A stretch of 64,000 nt of DNA from Winogradskyella marina (GCF_015645385.1 NZ_JADOET010000010.1:62001-126000); one strand, 5' to 3'. Positions 8,896 to 19,197 are shown, counted from the stretch's first letter. Program-made: numbers and translations. The notes: a model not told the origin generated them from the sequence alone.

Positions 8896-11800
8896 ATGAA
8901 AAAACCTACTTTTTCTAGAATAGCCATAATTGCCCTAACACTTATTTTGGGACAACTAACGTTAGCTCAAAACTATGAGCCCTTTACACCTCGATTTAAT
9001 GAGGACTTAAAAGGTGATATTGTCTTAATCGGTAATAATATTCTTGGGCCAGATAATGACCCATTTAATAATAATTCGGTATATAATCACCAAGTCGATA
9101 TGCAATATATTGATATCGATAGTGATGGCTCTACTTTCAGTTCTTCTAGTGCAGATCTAACAATTCCTAACCCAAACTGTTATAAAATCATATATGCAGG
9201 TTTATATTGGGGAGCTGTAAATCCTGGCGATGCTCCTATAACAGAAGTAAAATTTAAAGGACCAGAAGGTGGTTATCATGATATAGAAGGTACTATTATT
9301 TATGATGCAGATGGAAATACTGTAGATGGTGGAGATAGTTTTTCTTATGCAGCTTATGCCGATGTAACCTCTATAATTTCAACGTTTAGTAATGATTTAG
9401 GTACATATACAATTGCAAACGTATCTTCTGCAGAAGGTAGAACAGCGTCATATAATCCCTATAATGGTACAGGACAATCTGCTGGTTGGTCATTATTTGT
9501 AGTTTATGAAGATCCTACTTTACCAGGAAAATCAATTACTAGTTTTGATGGTTTTAGTGCTATTAGTGTTGCAGGTGGTAATCCAAATTTAGATATTCCG
9601 GTAGATGGATTTAGAACTATTCCTGCTCCCGCTCCAGTGAGAGCTAATTTTGCTTTTGCAACTTTAGAAGGAGATAGTCCTATTTTAGGTGATCGATTAC
9701 GTTTAAACGGAGTTAGTTTGTCAGCTACAGATCGCCCAATTGCAAATTTTTTCAACAGTTCCGTTACTCAGTTAGACGCTACACCTGTAAATGATAGAGT
9801 CCCAAACAGTACCAATACCTTAGGTTTTGATACAGGTGTAATGCATGTGCCAAATCCTGGAAATTCAGTTATTGCCAATGATGCCACCTCTGGAACCATT
9901 CGTTTAGAAACAAGTGGAGATACCTATTTTCCTTATTTCTTTGCTTTTGCTGTAGAAATTATAGAACCTAACATAGTGCTCACCAAAATTGTAGAGGATG
10001 ATTCAGGTAATAATATTGGTAATGAATTTGTAGGCCTTGGGTCTTCGCTTAATTATGTCATTGGTTTTCAAAATACAGGAAATGACAATGCTACAAACTT
10101 TCAAATCAGAGACATTCTGCCTGTGAATGTTATTTTTAATTATCCAGAAGATTTAGTATTACCTCCAGGAGTAACTGTTTCTAGCTATAATGCTGCCACA
10201 CGAGAACTTATTTTTAATATTGATGATTCTTTAGTAGAAGAAAATGATCCCGTTTATGAAATTCGTATTGAGGTAGAAGTTGTAGAATCTTGTAACCTAC
10301 TAATTGATGCGTGTACTAATATTATTAGTAATCAGGCTTTTGGAAGTTATAATGGGTTTTATAATCCAACTTTTTCAATTTCAGATGATCCAAGTATTAA
10401 CAATAACACAGGCTGTTTGTTATCACCTCAAGCCACAAATTTTTTAGCAGATTTAAACTGTACTTTTTCTCAAGATATTGTGTTATGTGGAGAAACTGTC
10501 GATTTAACTGCAGCAGATGGTTATGATTCTTACACTTGGTCTACAAGTCCAACCGGAACACCAGTTATTGGAAATACACAAACGATAACTGCCGATCAAA
10601 CAGGCACCTACTACTCTTTCAATTCAGCTGTAGCTCCTTGTCAATCTATTGTTCAAGAATACCATGTAGAGATTTATGGTAATAATACTTCAAACCCTGT
10701 TATACCTTATGCAGATGAAGTCGTAACGTGTCCTAATGACGGAAAATTATTGCCAAATATCTTTTTGTGTGGTGCTGAAGATTCAAGATTAATTGAAACC
10801 AACATCTCCAATTCTACGTCAGTTATATGGGAACAATTAAATGAAGGAAGTTGTTCGGCTGTTGCAGATGCAGATTGTGCAAATGAAGACGCTTCTTGTA
10901 CTTGGGATGAAGTAGGAACAGGTTCAAATTTTCTGGCTGACACAGCAGGTCAATACAGGTTAACTATTAATTATCCTGGTGGATGTTTTGTACAGTTTTA
11001 TTTCAATATTTATGAAAACATTTTAAACGCAACTGTTAATGCATCAGATATCATTTGTACCACGGATGGAAGTATTACCGTAAATGGAGTGCCTTCAGGA
11101 TATGAATATAGTTTAGATGGCACTTCTTTTCAAGATAGTAATGTGTTTTCTGTAGATACTCCTGGTATTTACACAGCTTATATCAGACAGGTTGGTGTGG
11201 CAACAAACCCTTGTGTGTTTACTGTTCCAGATGTACAAATTAGAGATCGAGAATTTACAGGTTCAACGATAGTTACACAACCCCTTTGTTATGGTGATAA
11301 AGGCACAATTTATTTAGCAGCAAACGATATAGATCCTCAATATTCTTTTGCACTGACTGAAGGTGGAAGTTTAGTGAATAGTGTTGGTCCAATTGTAGAT
11401 AACACCCATACATTTCAAAACTTAAATACAGGAACATACACGGCAACGATTACATCTGAAAATGGCTGTGTATTCTCTGAAGATATTACAATTACTGAAC
11501 CACCAGTTTTAACGGCTACTGCAGCTTTAACAAGTCCATTAAACTGTACTGATGGTGAGATTACAGTTTATCCAGTTGGTGGAACACCTCCTTATTTTTA
11601 CTTTGTTAATGGTGCAACAGAGTTTCAAACTGTACCTGAGGTCGTTGTGCCTACAGCCGGAGTTTATAACATTACTGTTATGGATTCTAATAACTGTAGC
11701 ACAGACTTAACCCTTACAGTTGATGCTATTCCTGCACCCGATTTTAATATAGATATCGTCGATATTGCTTGTGCAGACGCTAGTGATTCTGGAGTTTTAT

Positions 11801-14800
11801 CAATTGATGTCATTAACGCAAATGGCAGTAGTATTTTATATAGTATTGATGGAGGAACGACTTTCGTTAACTCAAATGTCTTTACAGGTTTACCAGTAGG
11901 AGATTATGAAGTCGTATTACAATACGCAACAGGCTCTGATGTTTGCGAAACCAGTCCACAGACGGCAACTATTAATTCTGCCACACCAATTACCGGAACT
12001 GCAGAATTAACAGCTCCTTTTACATGTACCTCAGATGGTACCATTACAGTTACGGGAGTTACAGGAGGTGATGCACCATATACCTATAGTATTGATGGTG
12101 TATCTTTTCAAAATAGTAATAGCTTTAATAATTTATCAGCAGGAACCTATACTGTAATCGTAAAAGATGCTAGTGGTTGTTCTTCGGCAATGAATGACAT
12201 TACTGTGGAAGCCTTAAATCCACCAACGGATTTAACCTTCGATAATTCACCAGTGACCTGTCCTACCAATACTTCTACAATTTCTATTACAGGAACAACA
12301 GGAGGTATTGGAATATTAGAATATCAAATTACAGCACCAGCTTCGGCAGCAACGGCTTATCAAACATCAACAGATTTTTCAGGTTTAGAGCCAGGAACGT
12401 ATACGATTCAAGTTAAAGATGAAAATGATTGTGTATATAGTGAGTCTTATACTATTGACCCTATTCCTACTCCAACCTTATCTGTTGTTTTAACGGAAGG
12501 TTTGGATTGTACAGCGGCGCCAGATGCGGTTATAACTGGAACAATTTCTGGACCTGCGCCTTACACATATTCGGTATCAATAAACGGAGCTGCTTATACA
12601 TCTTTAGGTGCAACAGGTTCTCCATTTACATATGCAACGGCAGATGCAGGAACATATCAATTTGAAATAACAGATGCTAATGGTTGTTCAGCGGAATCTT
12701 CTGTGATTACAGTAAACCCATTATCGCCACCTGCATTAAGTTTGGTTGCACAAACGCAACCTATTTTATGTCATGGTGATACAAATGGAGCTATTGAAGT
12801 TACAATAGATACGTCAGTAGGGACCCCTCCTTTCACTATTAATGTGAATAACGATACAACAGGAACTGATTATGGTACACAAACGTCTGGATTACCAGCA
12901 GGAACATATACTGTAACTGTAACAGATTCTAAAATGTGTACAGCAACTGAAAACGTGACGATTAACCAACCATATCAAATATCAATATCCCATGAAGCTA
13001 TCGATATTACTTGTGGTGCAGGTGGCGTTTCACAAGGTTCGGTCATTGTAAACTCAGTTACAGGTGGAACACCACCTTATAACTATTTTGTTACAGGTAC
13101 AAATGGTTACTCTAATTCTGAACTTAATAATATCGGTTCAACATCAGTAAGTTTTGATGTGGTAGATTTTGGTTTATATCAAATAAATGTGGTAGATGCT
13201 AACGGTTGTTCTGTTCTAGTTCAAGATGTATTGGTAGCCTCTCCTCCAACAGATTTAGATATTGATATTACTACAACTGTCGATTGTTCTACTGGTGGTG
13301 AAGCTGAAGTAAGTATAGGATCATCTCTTACTAGTGCAGGGCCATTCTTCTTTAGCATATACGAAGGTCCAGGTACGGTATATCCTACTACTGGAACATG
13401 GTTAAGTGAAGACGCTCCAGGAAGTGAGTCTGCTACATTTACAGGGTTAATGCCTGGTGTATTATATACATTTATTGTGTATGACCAATCTACAAATTGT
13501 AGTTACTACGAACCAGCTACGGTTCCAATTCCAACTAATTCAACATTAACAGCTACAGCGGTTAGCGCGAATAATATAACCTGTACAGGGAGTGCTGACG
13601 GAAATGTATCATTTACTATTAATAGTGTATATGGAAGTTCTGTTGCTGTAGATTATGAAATATTCGATTCTTTAAGTTTAACCTCAACTGGAATTACAGG
13701 TTCAGGTTCTGTTCCTGCAAATGGAGCATTAAATGTTACAGAATTAGGGCCATTACCATTTGGAAATTATTTTGTTTCTATTAGCGAAAGTTCAGGTCCA
13801 AATGCTGGTTGTGGAGTTGTAACAGTGCCTTTTAATATTACAGAATCTGCCTTTCTTTTAGAGTTAGAAGCTTCTATTGATCAGAACGCGAATTGTAATC
13901 CTAACTCAGGAATTATTAGTGCTATCGGTTCAAACGGTACACCTCCTTATCAATATCAAATTACAACAACACCCGCTGCTCCATTAGCAACAGATGCTGC
14001 TTGGGATGCTTCAAGTACATTTAATATGGATGCTGGTAGTTATTATGTGCATGTTATTGATGCTTATAACTGTATTGTTACGAGCCCGGTTCAAGTTTTA
14101 GACATGGATCCAACTCCAGTAATTTCAGCAACATTAACAAATCAATGTACTGTTGTTGAAGGTGAATATGAAATTGATGTTACATTAGACACACCTGGTT
14201 TGTCTCCTTATAGTGTAAGTATTAATGGAGGAGCATTTCAATCACAAACATTCCCTTTTACACTTTCAAATTTATATTCAGGAACACATACAATAGAAGT
14301 TCAAGATGTAAATGGTTGTGGTAATACGGTATCAATAGATGTTGTACCACCAATAAACATTACACCAGAAGTAACAACGCTACCATCTTGTAATAATGAT
14401 GATGGTGAAATTACGGTAACTGGTTCTGGAGGATCTGGATCTTATGCTTACAGCATTTTACCAAATCCAGCTTCAATAAGCTTAGCAGGAAATGTATTTT
14501 CTGGTGTGCCTTCAGGAAGCTACACCATTACTATAACAGATACTGTGACTTCTTGTACAGAAGAGGTTTCTGTAACGGTTTCTGAAGCTATACTTCCTAC
14601 ATTTACTTTAACTCCAACTGAAGTAACCTGTTTTGGGGATAACTCTGGATCCTTCGAGATAAATATTGCCAACTATTCTGGAGCGTATACGTATGAAGTA
14701 TTTGATAGTTCTGGAGCGTCAGTCACAGGAGTGGTAAACGCCAACACGTCCACCAACCCTGAAATAGTAACAGGAATGGAAGCTGGAACATTTTCTGTAC

Positions 14801-17106
14801 TTATAACAGAAACAGATATTCCTTTCTGTTCGGCAACTTCAAATGTAATTATTGCATCTCCACTAGAAGCTATGACACTTAATGTATCAGAAACTTCAGA
14901 TGTAACATGTAATGATAACGAAGGTACAATTACTGCTATTGCAACAGGTGGTTGGGGAGATTATGAATATGAATTAACGGGCGATGCTACTGTAGCTTAT
15001 TCTTCAAATGGATCATTTACAGGATTGTCAGCTGGAGATTACACCGTAAATGTTAGAGATGCCGGTGGTTGTATCGTATCTGAAGTAATAACATTAGAAA
15101 CTCCAGATCCAATAACAGCTACATTTACACCAAGCACTACAACATTATCTTGTTTTGGTGATCAGGATGCTAGTATTACTATTACAAATGTTACTGGTGG
15201 TCAAGGCACAAACTATACGTATACGTTAAATACGGTTTCACCAACACCAAGTGTTTCTGGCCCACAAACCTCTAATGTGTTTAACAACCTAGGCCCTGGA
15301 ACTTATTTTGTAAGAATTACAGACGGTTATGATTGTGAATTTTCATCAGCAAATATGGTAATTACTGAGCCAGATCCAATTGAAGCTAGCTTAGTAAGAG
15401 CATCAACCCAAACCTGTTTAACAGAATCAACATTAACATTGAGTGCAACAGGTGGAACAGGATTATATTCCTATAGTGAGAACCCTTCCTTTTCACCACT
15501 AATTGGAACGTTTACAACTTCGACAACATTTACGGTTTCAGAGGGAACGTATTCATATTATGTAAGAGATGCCAACGGATGTGTTACTAATGTATCTAAT
15601 GAAATTACAGTTGATCCATTGCCGACTTTAGAAGTGACATTAGAATCAACCAACCCTACAATTAATTGTGCTGGTGATAACAATGGTACCATCTTAGCAA
15701 CTGCTATAGGTGGATTAGGAAATTACACCTATACGTTACAAGATAATGCAGGAAACCCTGTTACTGCAACAGAAAACAGTCCAGGTTATTTCACAGAACT
15801 TTTTGCAGGTGATTATATTGTATACGTAGAAAGTGGAGATTGTACTGCTACTTCTGCTCCAATTACTATTACGGAACCAGATGCTCCACTCGATGCGTCA
15901 GTGGTTGTTAACAATGTGAGTTGTGCAGGAAGTAATAATGGTTCTATTGAAGTTACTGCGTCTGGAGGAACAGGAATCATTAAGTATGCTATTTCACCAC
16001 AATTAAATCAGTTCTTCGATATTAATACTTTCGAAAACTTAGCTCCTGATGATTACACCATCATTGTACAAGATGAATTAGGCTGTTATTTAACACTCGA
16101 TGTTACCATAACGGAACCGCAACCTGTAATCTTAAGTATTGTACCAAACTCATTAATCCCAGAAGTTTGTACAGGTGAACTTGAAGGTGAATTTAGTATT
16201 GCTATTTCAGGTGGAACATTACCATACAGTGTCAGTTTAGATGATTATGATGGTACTTACACAACAGGAAACGCTACGCAAACCGAATTTTATTTTACAA
16301 ATTTAGGCGGTGGTGATCATATTGTATTTGTAAAAGATGCTGAAGGATGTGAATCTGAATGGAATATCACGTTCCCAGAATCAGTTAGCATTTTACCAGA
16401 AGTTGTTATTGAAAATATTTGTGACAACAATATACAAGGCAATATTGTAACTGTGACTGTAGATGCTTCTATTGAAGACCCTACCCTTCTCGAATATTCT
16501 TTAAATGGTGGCCCATATCAATCTGATAATGTATTTACAAATTTACCAGAAGGTACAGGGTATTATATTGATGTAATGCATGAAAATTTATGTGTTCAAC
16601 GTACCGACTTATTCGATATTGATACCGTAGCCCCTGTAACGTTAACATTGGCTGAAGGTGGATTAAATGAATTCATAGCAACTGCCTCTGGTGGTAGAGG
16701 TGATTACCAATACACGTTGAACGGAGAAGATGTTGGTTCAGAAAACACTTACATTATTACAGAGTCTGGTTTATATACTGTAATCGTGACCGATAGTAGT
16801 GGTTGTTATGCAACTGCACAAATAGAGTTAGAATTTCAAGATATATGTATTCCAAATTGGTTTACACCAAACGGAGACGGAGAATTTGATACATGGGCAC
16901 CAGGATGTACTGAAAATTATCCAAACCTAACCTTCGATATTTTTGATAGATACGGTCGTAAAATTGCCACATACCGTGTTGGTGAAGTTTGGGATGGAAA
17001 GTATATGGGTAATGAATTACCTACTGGAGATTATTGGTTTGTTGTTCAAACGAATGACGCTTCACACGACAAAGAGTTTGTTGGACATTTTACACTTTAT
17101 AGATAA
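8896..17106 (+). CDS. Giant SprB-like repeat adhesin with T9SS type B sorting domain
   Basis: A 2736-residue cell-surface protein. Signal peptide about 1-24 (TLAQN). An N-terminal beta-rich region (about 30-350) with AGLYWG is followed by a DUF11-like module at about 358-475 (VLTKIVEDDSGN and FQNTGND) and an Ig-like segment. From about 705 to 2635 I count some 23 SprB-type repeats of about 70-100 residues, each with a G-[ST]-I-x-V, GGTPPYxY, AGTYTVxVxDxxGC pattern and usually a Cys at the end. The last 87 residues are a type B sorting domain (PNWFTPNGDGEFDTW then FDIFDRYGRK). SprB-like proteins are moved along the cell surface by the gliding motor. Whether this cell glides is not shown here. 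The gene is followed by its PorP/SprF partner. Confidence 0.92.
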   Translation: MKKPTFSRIAIIALTLILGQLTLAQNYEPFTPRFNEDLKGDIVLIGNNILGPDNDPFNNNSVYNHQVDMQYIDIDSDGSTFSSSSADLTIPNPNCYKIIYAGLYWGAVNPGDAPITEVKFKGPEGGYHDIEGTIIYDADGNTVDGGDSFSYAAYADVTSIISTFSNDLGTYTIANVSSAEGRTASYNPYNGTGQSAGWSLFVVYEDPTLPGKSITSFDGFSAISVAGGNPNLDIPVDGFRTIPAPAPVRANFAFATLEGDSPILGDRLRLNGVSLSATDRPIANFFNSSVTQLDATPVNDRVPNSTNTLGFDTGVMHVPNPGNSVIANDATSGTIRLETSGDTYFPYFFAFAVEIIEPNIVLTKIVEDDSGNNIGNEFVGLGSSLNYVIGFQNTGNDNATNFQIRDILPVNVIFNYPEDLVLPPGVTVSSYNAATRELIFNIDDSLVEENDPVYEIRIEVEVVESCNLLIDACTNIISNQAFGSYNGFYNPTFSISDDPSINNNTGCLLSPQATNFLADLNCTFSQDIVLCGETVDLTAADGYDSYTWSTSPTGTPVIGNTQTITADQTGTYYSFNSAVAPCQSIVQEYHVEIYGNNTSNPVIPYADEVVTCPNDGKLLPNIFLCGAEDSRLIETNISNSTSVIWEQLNEGSCSAVADADCANEDASCTWDEVGTGSNFLADTAGQYRLTINYPGGCFVQFYFNIYENILNATVNASDIICTTDGSITVNGVPSGYEYSLDGTSFQDSNVFSVDTPGIYTAYIRQVGVATNPCVFTVPDVQIRDREFTGSTIVTQPLCYGDKGTIYLAANDIDPQYSFALTEGGSLVNSVGPIVDNTHTFQNLNTGTYTATITSENGCVFSEDITITEPPVLTATAALTSPLNCTDGEITVYPVGGTPPYFYFVNGATEFQTVPEVVVPTAGVYNITVMDSNNCSTDLTLTVDAIPAPDFNIDIVDIACADASDSGVLSIDVINANGSSILYSIDGGTTFVNSNVFTGLPVGDYEVVLQYATGSDVCETSPQTATINSATPITGTAELTAPFTCTSDGTITVTGVTGGDAPYTYSIDGVSFQNSNSFNNLSAGTYTVIVKDASGCSSAMNDITVEALNPPTDLTFDNSPVTCPTNTSTISITGTTGGIGILEYQITAPASAATAYQTSTDFSGLEPGTYTIQVKDENDCVYSESYTIDPIPTPTLSVVLTEGLDCTAAPDAVITGTISGPAPYTYSVSINGAAYTSLGATGSPFTYATADAGTYQFEITDANGCSAESSVITVNPLSPPALSLVAQTQPILCHGDTNGAIEVTIDTSVGTPPFTINVNNDTTGTDYGTQTSGLPAGTYTVTVTDSKMCTATENVTINQPYQISISHEAIDITCGAGGVSQGSVIVNSVTGGTPPYNYFVTGTNGYSNSELNNIGSTSVSFDVVDFGLYQINVVDANGCSVLVQDVLVASPPTDLDIDITTTVDCSTGGEAEVSIGSSLTSAGPFFFSIYEGPGTVYPTTGTWLSEDAPGSESATFTGLMPGVLYTFIVYDQSTNCSYYEPATVPIPTNSTLTATAVSANNITCTGSADGNVSFTINSVYGSSVAVDYEIFDSLSLTSTGITGSGSVPANGALNVTELGPLPFGNYFVSISESSGPNAGCGVVTVPFNITESAFLLELEASIDQNANCNPNSGIISAIGSNGTPPYQYQITTTPAAPLATDAAWDASSTFNMDAGSYYVHVIDAYNCIVTSPVQVLDMDPTPVISATLTNQCTVVEGEYEIDVTLDTPGLSPYSVSINGGAFQSQTFPFTLSNLYSGTHTIEVQDVNGCGNTVSIDVVPPINITPEVTTLPSCNNDDGEITVTGSGGSGSYAYSILPNPASISLAGNVFSGVPSGSYTITITDTVTSCTEEVSVTVSEAILPTFTLTPTEVTCFGDNSGSFEINIANYSGAYTYEVFDSSGASVTGVVNANTSTNPEIVTGMEAGTFSVLITETDIPFCSATSNVIIASPLEAMTLNVSETSDVTCNDNEGTITAIATGGWGDYEYELTGDATVAYSSNGSFTGLSAGDYTVNVRDAGGCIVSEVITLETPDPITATFTPSTTTLSCFGDQDASITITNVTGGQGTNYTYTLNTVSPTPSVSGPQTSNVFNNLGPGTYFVRITDGYDCEFSSANMVITEPDPIEASLVRASTQTCLTESTLTLSATGGTGLYSYSENPSFSPLIGTFTTSTTFTVSEGTYSYYVRDANGCVTNVSNEITVDPLPTLEVTLESTNPTINCAGDNNGTILATAIGGLGNYTYTLQDNAGNPVTATENSPGYFTELFAGDYIVYVESGDCTATSAPITITEPDAPLDASVVVNNVSCAGSNNGSIEVTASGGTGIIKYAISPQLNQFFDINTFENLAPDDYTIIVQDELGCYLTLDVTITEPQPVILSIVPNSLIPEVCTGELEGEFSIAISGGTLPYSVSLDDYDGTYTTGNATQTEFYFTNLGGGDHIVFVKDAEGCESEWNITFPESVSILPEVVIENICDNNIQGNIVTVTVDASIEDPTLLEYSLNGGPYQSDNVFTNLPEGTGYYIDVMHENLCVQRTDLFDIDTVAPVTLTLAEGGLNEFIATASGGRGDYQYTLNGEDVGSENTYIITESGLYTVIVTDSSGCYATAQIELEFQDICIPNWFTPNGDGEFDTWAPGCTENYPNLTFDIFDRYGRKIATYRVGEVWDGKYMGNELPTGDYWFVVQTNDASHDKEFVGHFTLYR

Positions 17107-17134
17107 TAGCTAAGCACATTTTAAAGATAACATC

Positions 17135-18118
17135 ATGAAAAAAATCACCCTATATATTCTTTTTTTGGTCTTCGCACAAGGTTATGGCCAAGAATTAAAC
17201 TTACCAGTATTTACACAATATTTAGCAGATAATGACTTTGTTATTTCGCCAACGTATGCCGGAATTGGAGATAATTTAAAAATTAGAGCAAACGGATTAA
17301 CACAATGGGTAGGAATAAAAAATGCACCAGATAATCAATCTGTATATGCTGACTTTAGGATTTCTAATCGTACAGGTATTGGTATTTCTGCTTACAACGA
17401 TAAAAATGGAAACACACGCCAAAAAGGAGTTAAGTTTTCTTTTGCGCACCATTTAACATTAGATTATAAGACAAAACAATTTTTATCTTTCGGATTATCT
17501 TACAACATCAATAGTTTTAGAATTGACATTGAGAATTTTAATACCACCTATGATATTCCAATTTTAGATCCATCAATTACAGATGATAGATCGCAATCTA
17601 ATAATAATTTTGATGCTGGTATTTTGTACCGATGGAAAGCGTTTTACTTAAGCTTTAATGCCAATAATATTTTGAATAAAGATATCGATGACCATTTAGG
17701 TATTGAGCCAAGTAAACTTTTAAATTATCAATTATATACTGGTCTTGTTATAAAAAGTAACAATAACAAAGATGTAGAATTTGAGCCATCCTTATTTGTG
17801 CAAATGTTTGATAGTGACAATCGATCTAGTACAGATATCAATTTTAAATACCGAAAATTTAATAGAAAAGGAGATTATTACTTTGTAGGTGGTTCTTATC
17901 GTTTTCTTAACGATCAATTCTTTAAGCCTTTAAACGTCGGTCCAATAGGAGGTATTACTTTTAATCAATTCTTTTTTGCGTATTCCTACCAATTAACAAT
18001 TAATGATTTATCTGGTTTTAATTCCGGAACACACATGGTAACCATTGGGTTAGACTTTTTACAAGGTGCTAGTAACTGTGCTTGTACAAAAGGAACAAGC
18101 CAGAGTTATTATAGGTAA
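17135..18118 (+). CDS. PorP/SprF family type IX secretion partner protein
   Basis: A 327-residue outer-membrane protein of the usual PorP/SprF length. Signal peptide about 1-18 (AQGYGQ). It then shows the family's opening LPVFTQYLADNDFVISPTYAG, the TGIGISAYNDKNG hairpin and alternating beta strands up to GTHMVTIGLDF. The start is 28 bases after the adhesin stop, so the pair reads as sprB-sprF order. In characterised flavobacteria a SprF-family protein is needed for secretion or attachment of the adjacent type B cargo. I infer the same partnership with the 2736-residue adhesin. The tail holds a Cys-x-Cys (NCACTKG) that could be capped by disulfide or metal, which I cannot resolve. Confidence 0.92.
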   Translation: MKKITLYILFLVFAQGYGQELNLPVFTQYLADNDFVISPTYAGIGDNLKIRANGLTQWVGIKNAPDNQSVYADFRISNRTGIGISAYNDKNGNTRQKGVKFSFAHHLTLDYKTKQFLSFGLSYNINSFRIDIENFNTTYDIPILDPSITDDRSQSNNNFDAGILYRWKAFYLSFNANNILNKDIDDHLGIEPSKLLNYQLYTGLVIKSNNNKDVEFEPSLFVQMFDSDNRSSTDINFKYRKFNRKGDYYFVGGSYRFLNDQFFKPLNVGPIGGITFNQFFFAYSYQLTINDLSGFNSGTHMVTIGLDFLQGASNCACTKGTSQSYYR

Positions 18119-18237
18119 TAGATGACACAAAACCTAAACAATCGGTAAATGTTAGTCATCTAAGTGCAGGTATTTATATCGTAGAATTAGAAACTGCTCA
18201 TGGAGATAAACGCATACAGAAACTCATAATTAGATAG
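18115..18237 (+). pseudogene. Orphan remnant of a T9SS type A sorting domain
   Basis: Directly after the PorP stop there is an open frame without a start, closed by TAG at 18235-18237. Its residues (VNVSHLSAGIYIVELETAHG and then QKLIIR) are the final strands of a type A T9SS C-terminal domain. The rest of the protein is missing: an in-frame TAG lies at 18112-18114 inside the PorP gene. I read this as the surviving tail of a deleted secreted-protein gene. It could be expressed as part of the upstream mRNA but has no start codon of its own in frame. Confidence 0.75.
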
Positions 18238-18254
18238 TTTTAATTAACGACTTT

Positions 18255-18292
18255 AAAAACGCAAAATCAAAATTCGATTTTGCGTTTTTTTT
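18255..18292 (+). terminator. Strong intrinsic terminator closing the adhesin operon
   Basis: A 13-bp perfect stem (arms 18256-18268 and 18276-18288, core ACGCAAAATC with GATTTTGCGT), 7-base loop, then T residues to 18292. It ends transcription of the 8896-18118 block and separates it from hpf. Confidence 0.9.
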
Positions 18293-18409
18293 GCTCTAAA
18301 CGAAGATTCATAAGATTAGAAAAATGGGTTTACGTTAATAAATATTGTGATTACGTTAAGTACAGAATAAAGCATTACTTACCTTGTTGAAACAACAAAT
18401 AAAATAATT

Positions 18410-18712
18410 ATGGAAATACTAATTGAATATCACGACGTAGCCGCAAGCGATAGACTTGAAGCACATGCCAAAGAAAAATTAGAAACCTTATTCACACGAT
18501 ACGACTTTGTTATTAGAGCTGATGTCTTTTTTAAAACAGAGAATACAAGCAGTGATGACACAGGTAAAAAGTGTGGTATTAGATTAAGTGCACCAGGTCC
18601 TCGCCTATTCGCAGAATCTTCTCATGATAGTTTTTTAGATGCTATATCTGAAACCGTTAAGGAGTTATCACGTCAATTAGAAAAACGAAATGATAAAATG
18701 AAAACGTATTAA
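18410..18712 (+). CDS. hpf: Ribosome hibernation promoting factor / RaiA-like
   Basis: A 100-residue cytoplasmic protein with the short HPF/RaiA fold: an N-terminal beta strand (EILIEYHDV), helix SDRLEAHAKEKLETLF, a beta sheet and a C-terminal helix DAISETVKELSRQLEKR with the usual basic end. Members bind the decoding centre of idle 30S subunits and promote inactive 70S or dimeric particles in stationary phase. The start is fixed by the ATG at 18410 with no in-frame alternative upstream. Four bases separate its stop from the next gene, so the ArsC-like protein is probably co-expressed with it. Confidence 0.85.
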   Translation: MEILIEYHDVAASDRLEAHAKEKLETLFTRYDFVIRADVFFKTENTSSDDTGKKCGIRLSAPGPRLFAESSHDSFLDAISETVKELSRQLEKRNDKMKTY

Positions 18713-18715
18713 TAA

Positions 18716-19129
18716 ATGAAAGACAAAATGGGAGTAATTAGTAGAGATAAAAACCAAATAAATTGTATTTATGCCAACGATTCAGACTTTGGAAAACAGC
18801 TAGAAGGCTATTTAGAAGCCTCTGGAAAAGAAATTTTAATGATTAATCTTAATAAGACGATGCTTACACCAACGCAATGGCAAGATTTAGCCACTGATCT
18901 AAATGTTGGAATAGAACAGTTTTTAGAGCTTTCTAAGGTTGAAAACGTAGACAAAACCTCAACATTTAGCGCCAATGATTATGTTACTATATTAGAAAAC
19001 AACCCTGAAATATTTAAAGGAGCAATTGTAATGAATGGTGATAAAACAGCGCATATTACATCAGTAACTGAAGTTTTAGAATATTTTGATATAGATAGTG
19101 CAGGAATTGAAGAAAAGTCACACTCATAA
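18716..19129 (+). CDS. ArsC/Spx-like thioredoxin-fold protein without the CxxxxxC catalytic motif
   Basis: A 137-residue cytoplasmic protein. The pattern QINCIYANDSDFGKQLEGYLEA, then ILMINLNKTMLTPTQWQDL and, near the end, NPEIFKGAIVMNGDKTA, follows the arsenate reductase/Spx fold (sheet, helix, TxxQ helix, and the Pro-containing strand before the last helix). The canonical N-terminal catalytic Cys loop is replaced by YANDSDFGKQ, so arsenate reduction is unlikely. It is coupled to hpf (4-base gap), which suggests a stress or redox-linked role; that is inference. Assignment rests on fold pattern only. Confidence 0.6.
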   Translation: MKDKMGVISRDKNQINCIYANDSDFGKQLEGYLEASGKEILMINLNKTMLTPTQWQDLATDLNVGIEQFLELSKVENVDKTSTFSANDYVTILENNPEIFKGAIVMNGDKTAHITSVTEVLEYFDIDSAGIEEKSHS

Positions 19130-19197
19130 AACTAAAGGACTAATAAATCTGTTGTCAAAGTCTCCTTTGTCAAAAATATTTTTACTTTTAATGTGCT

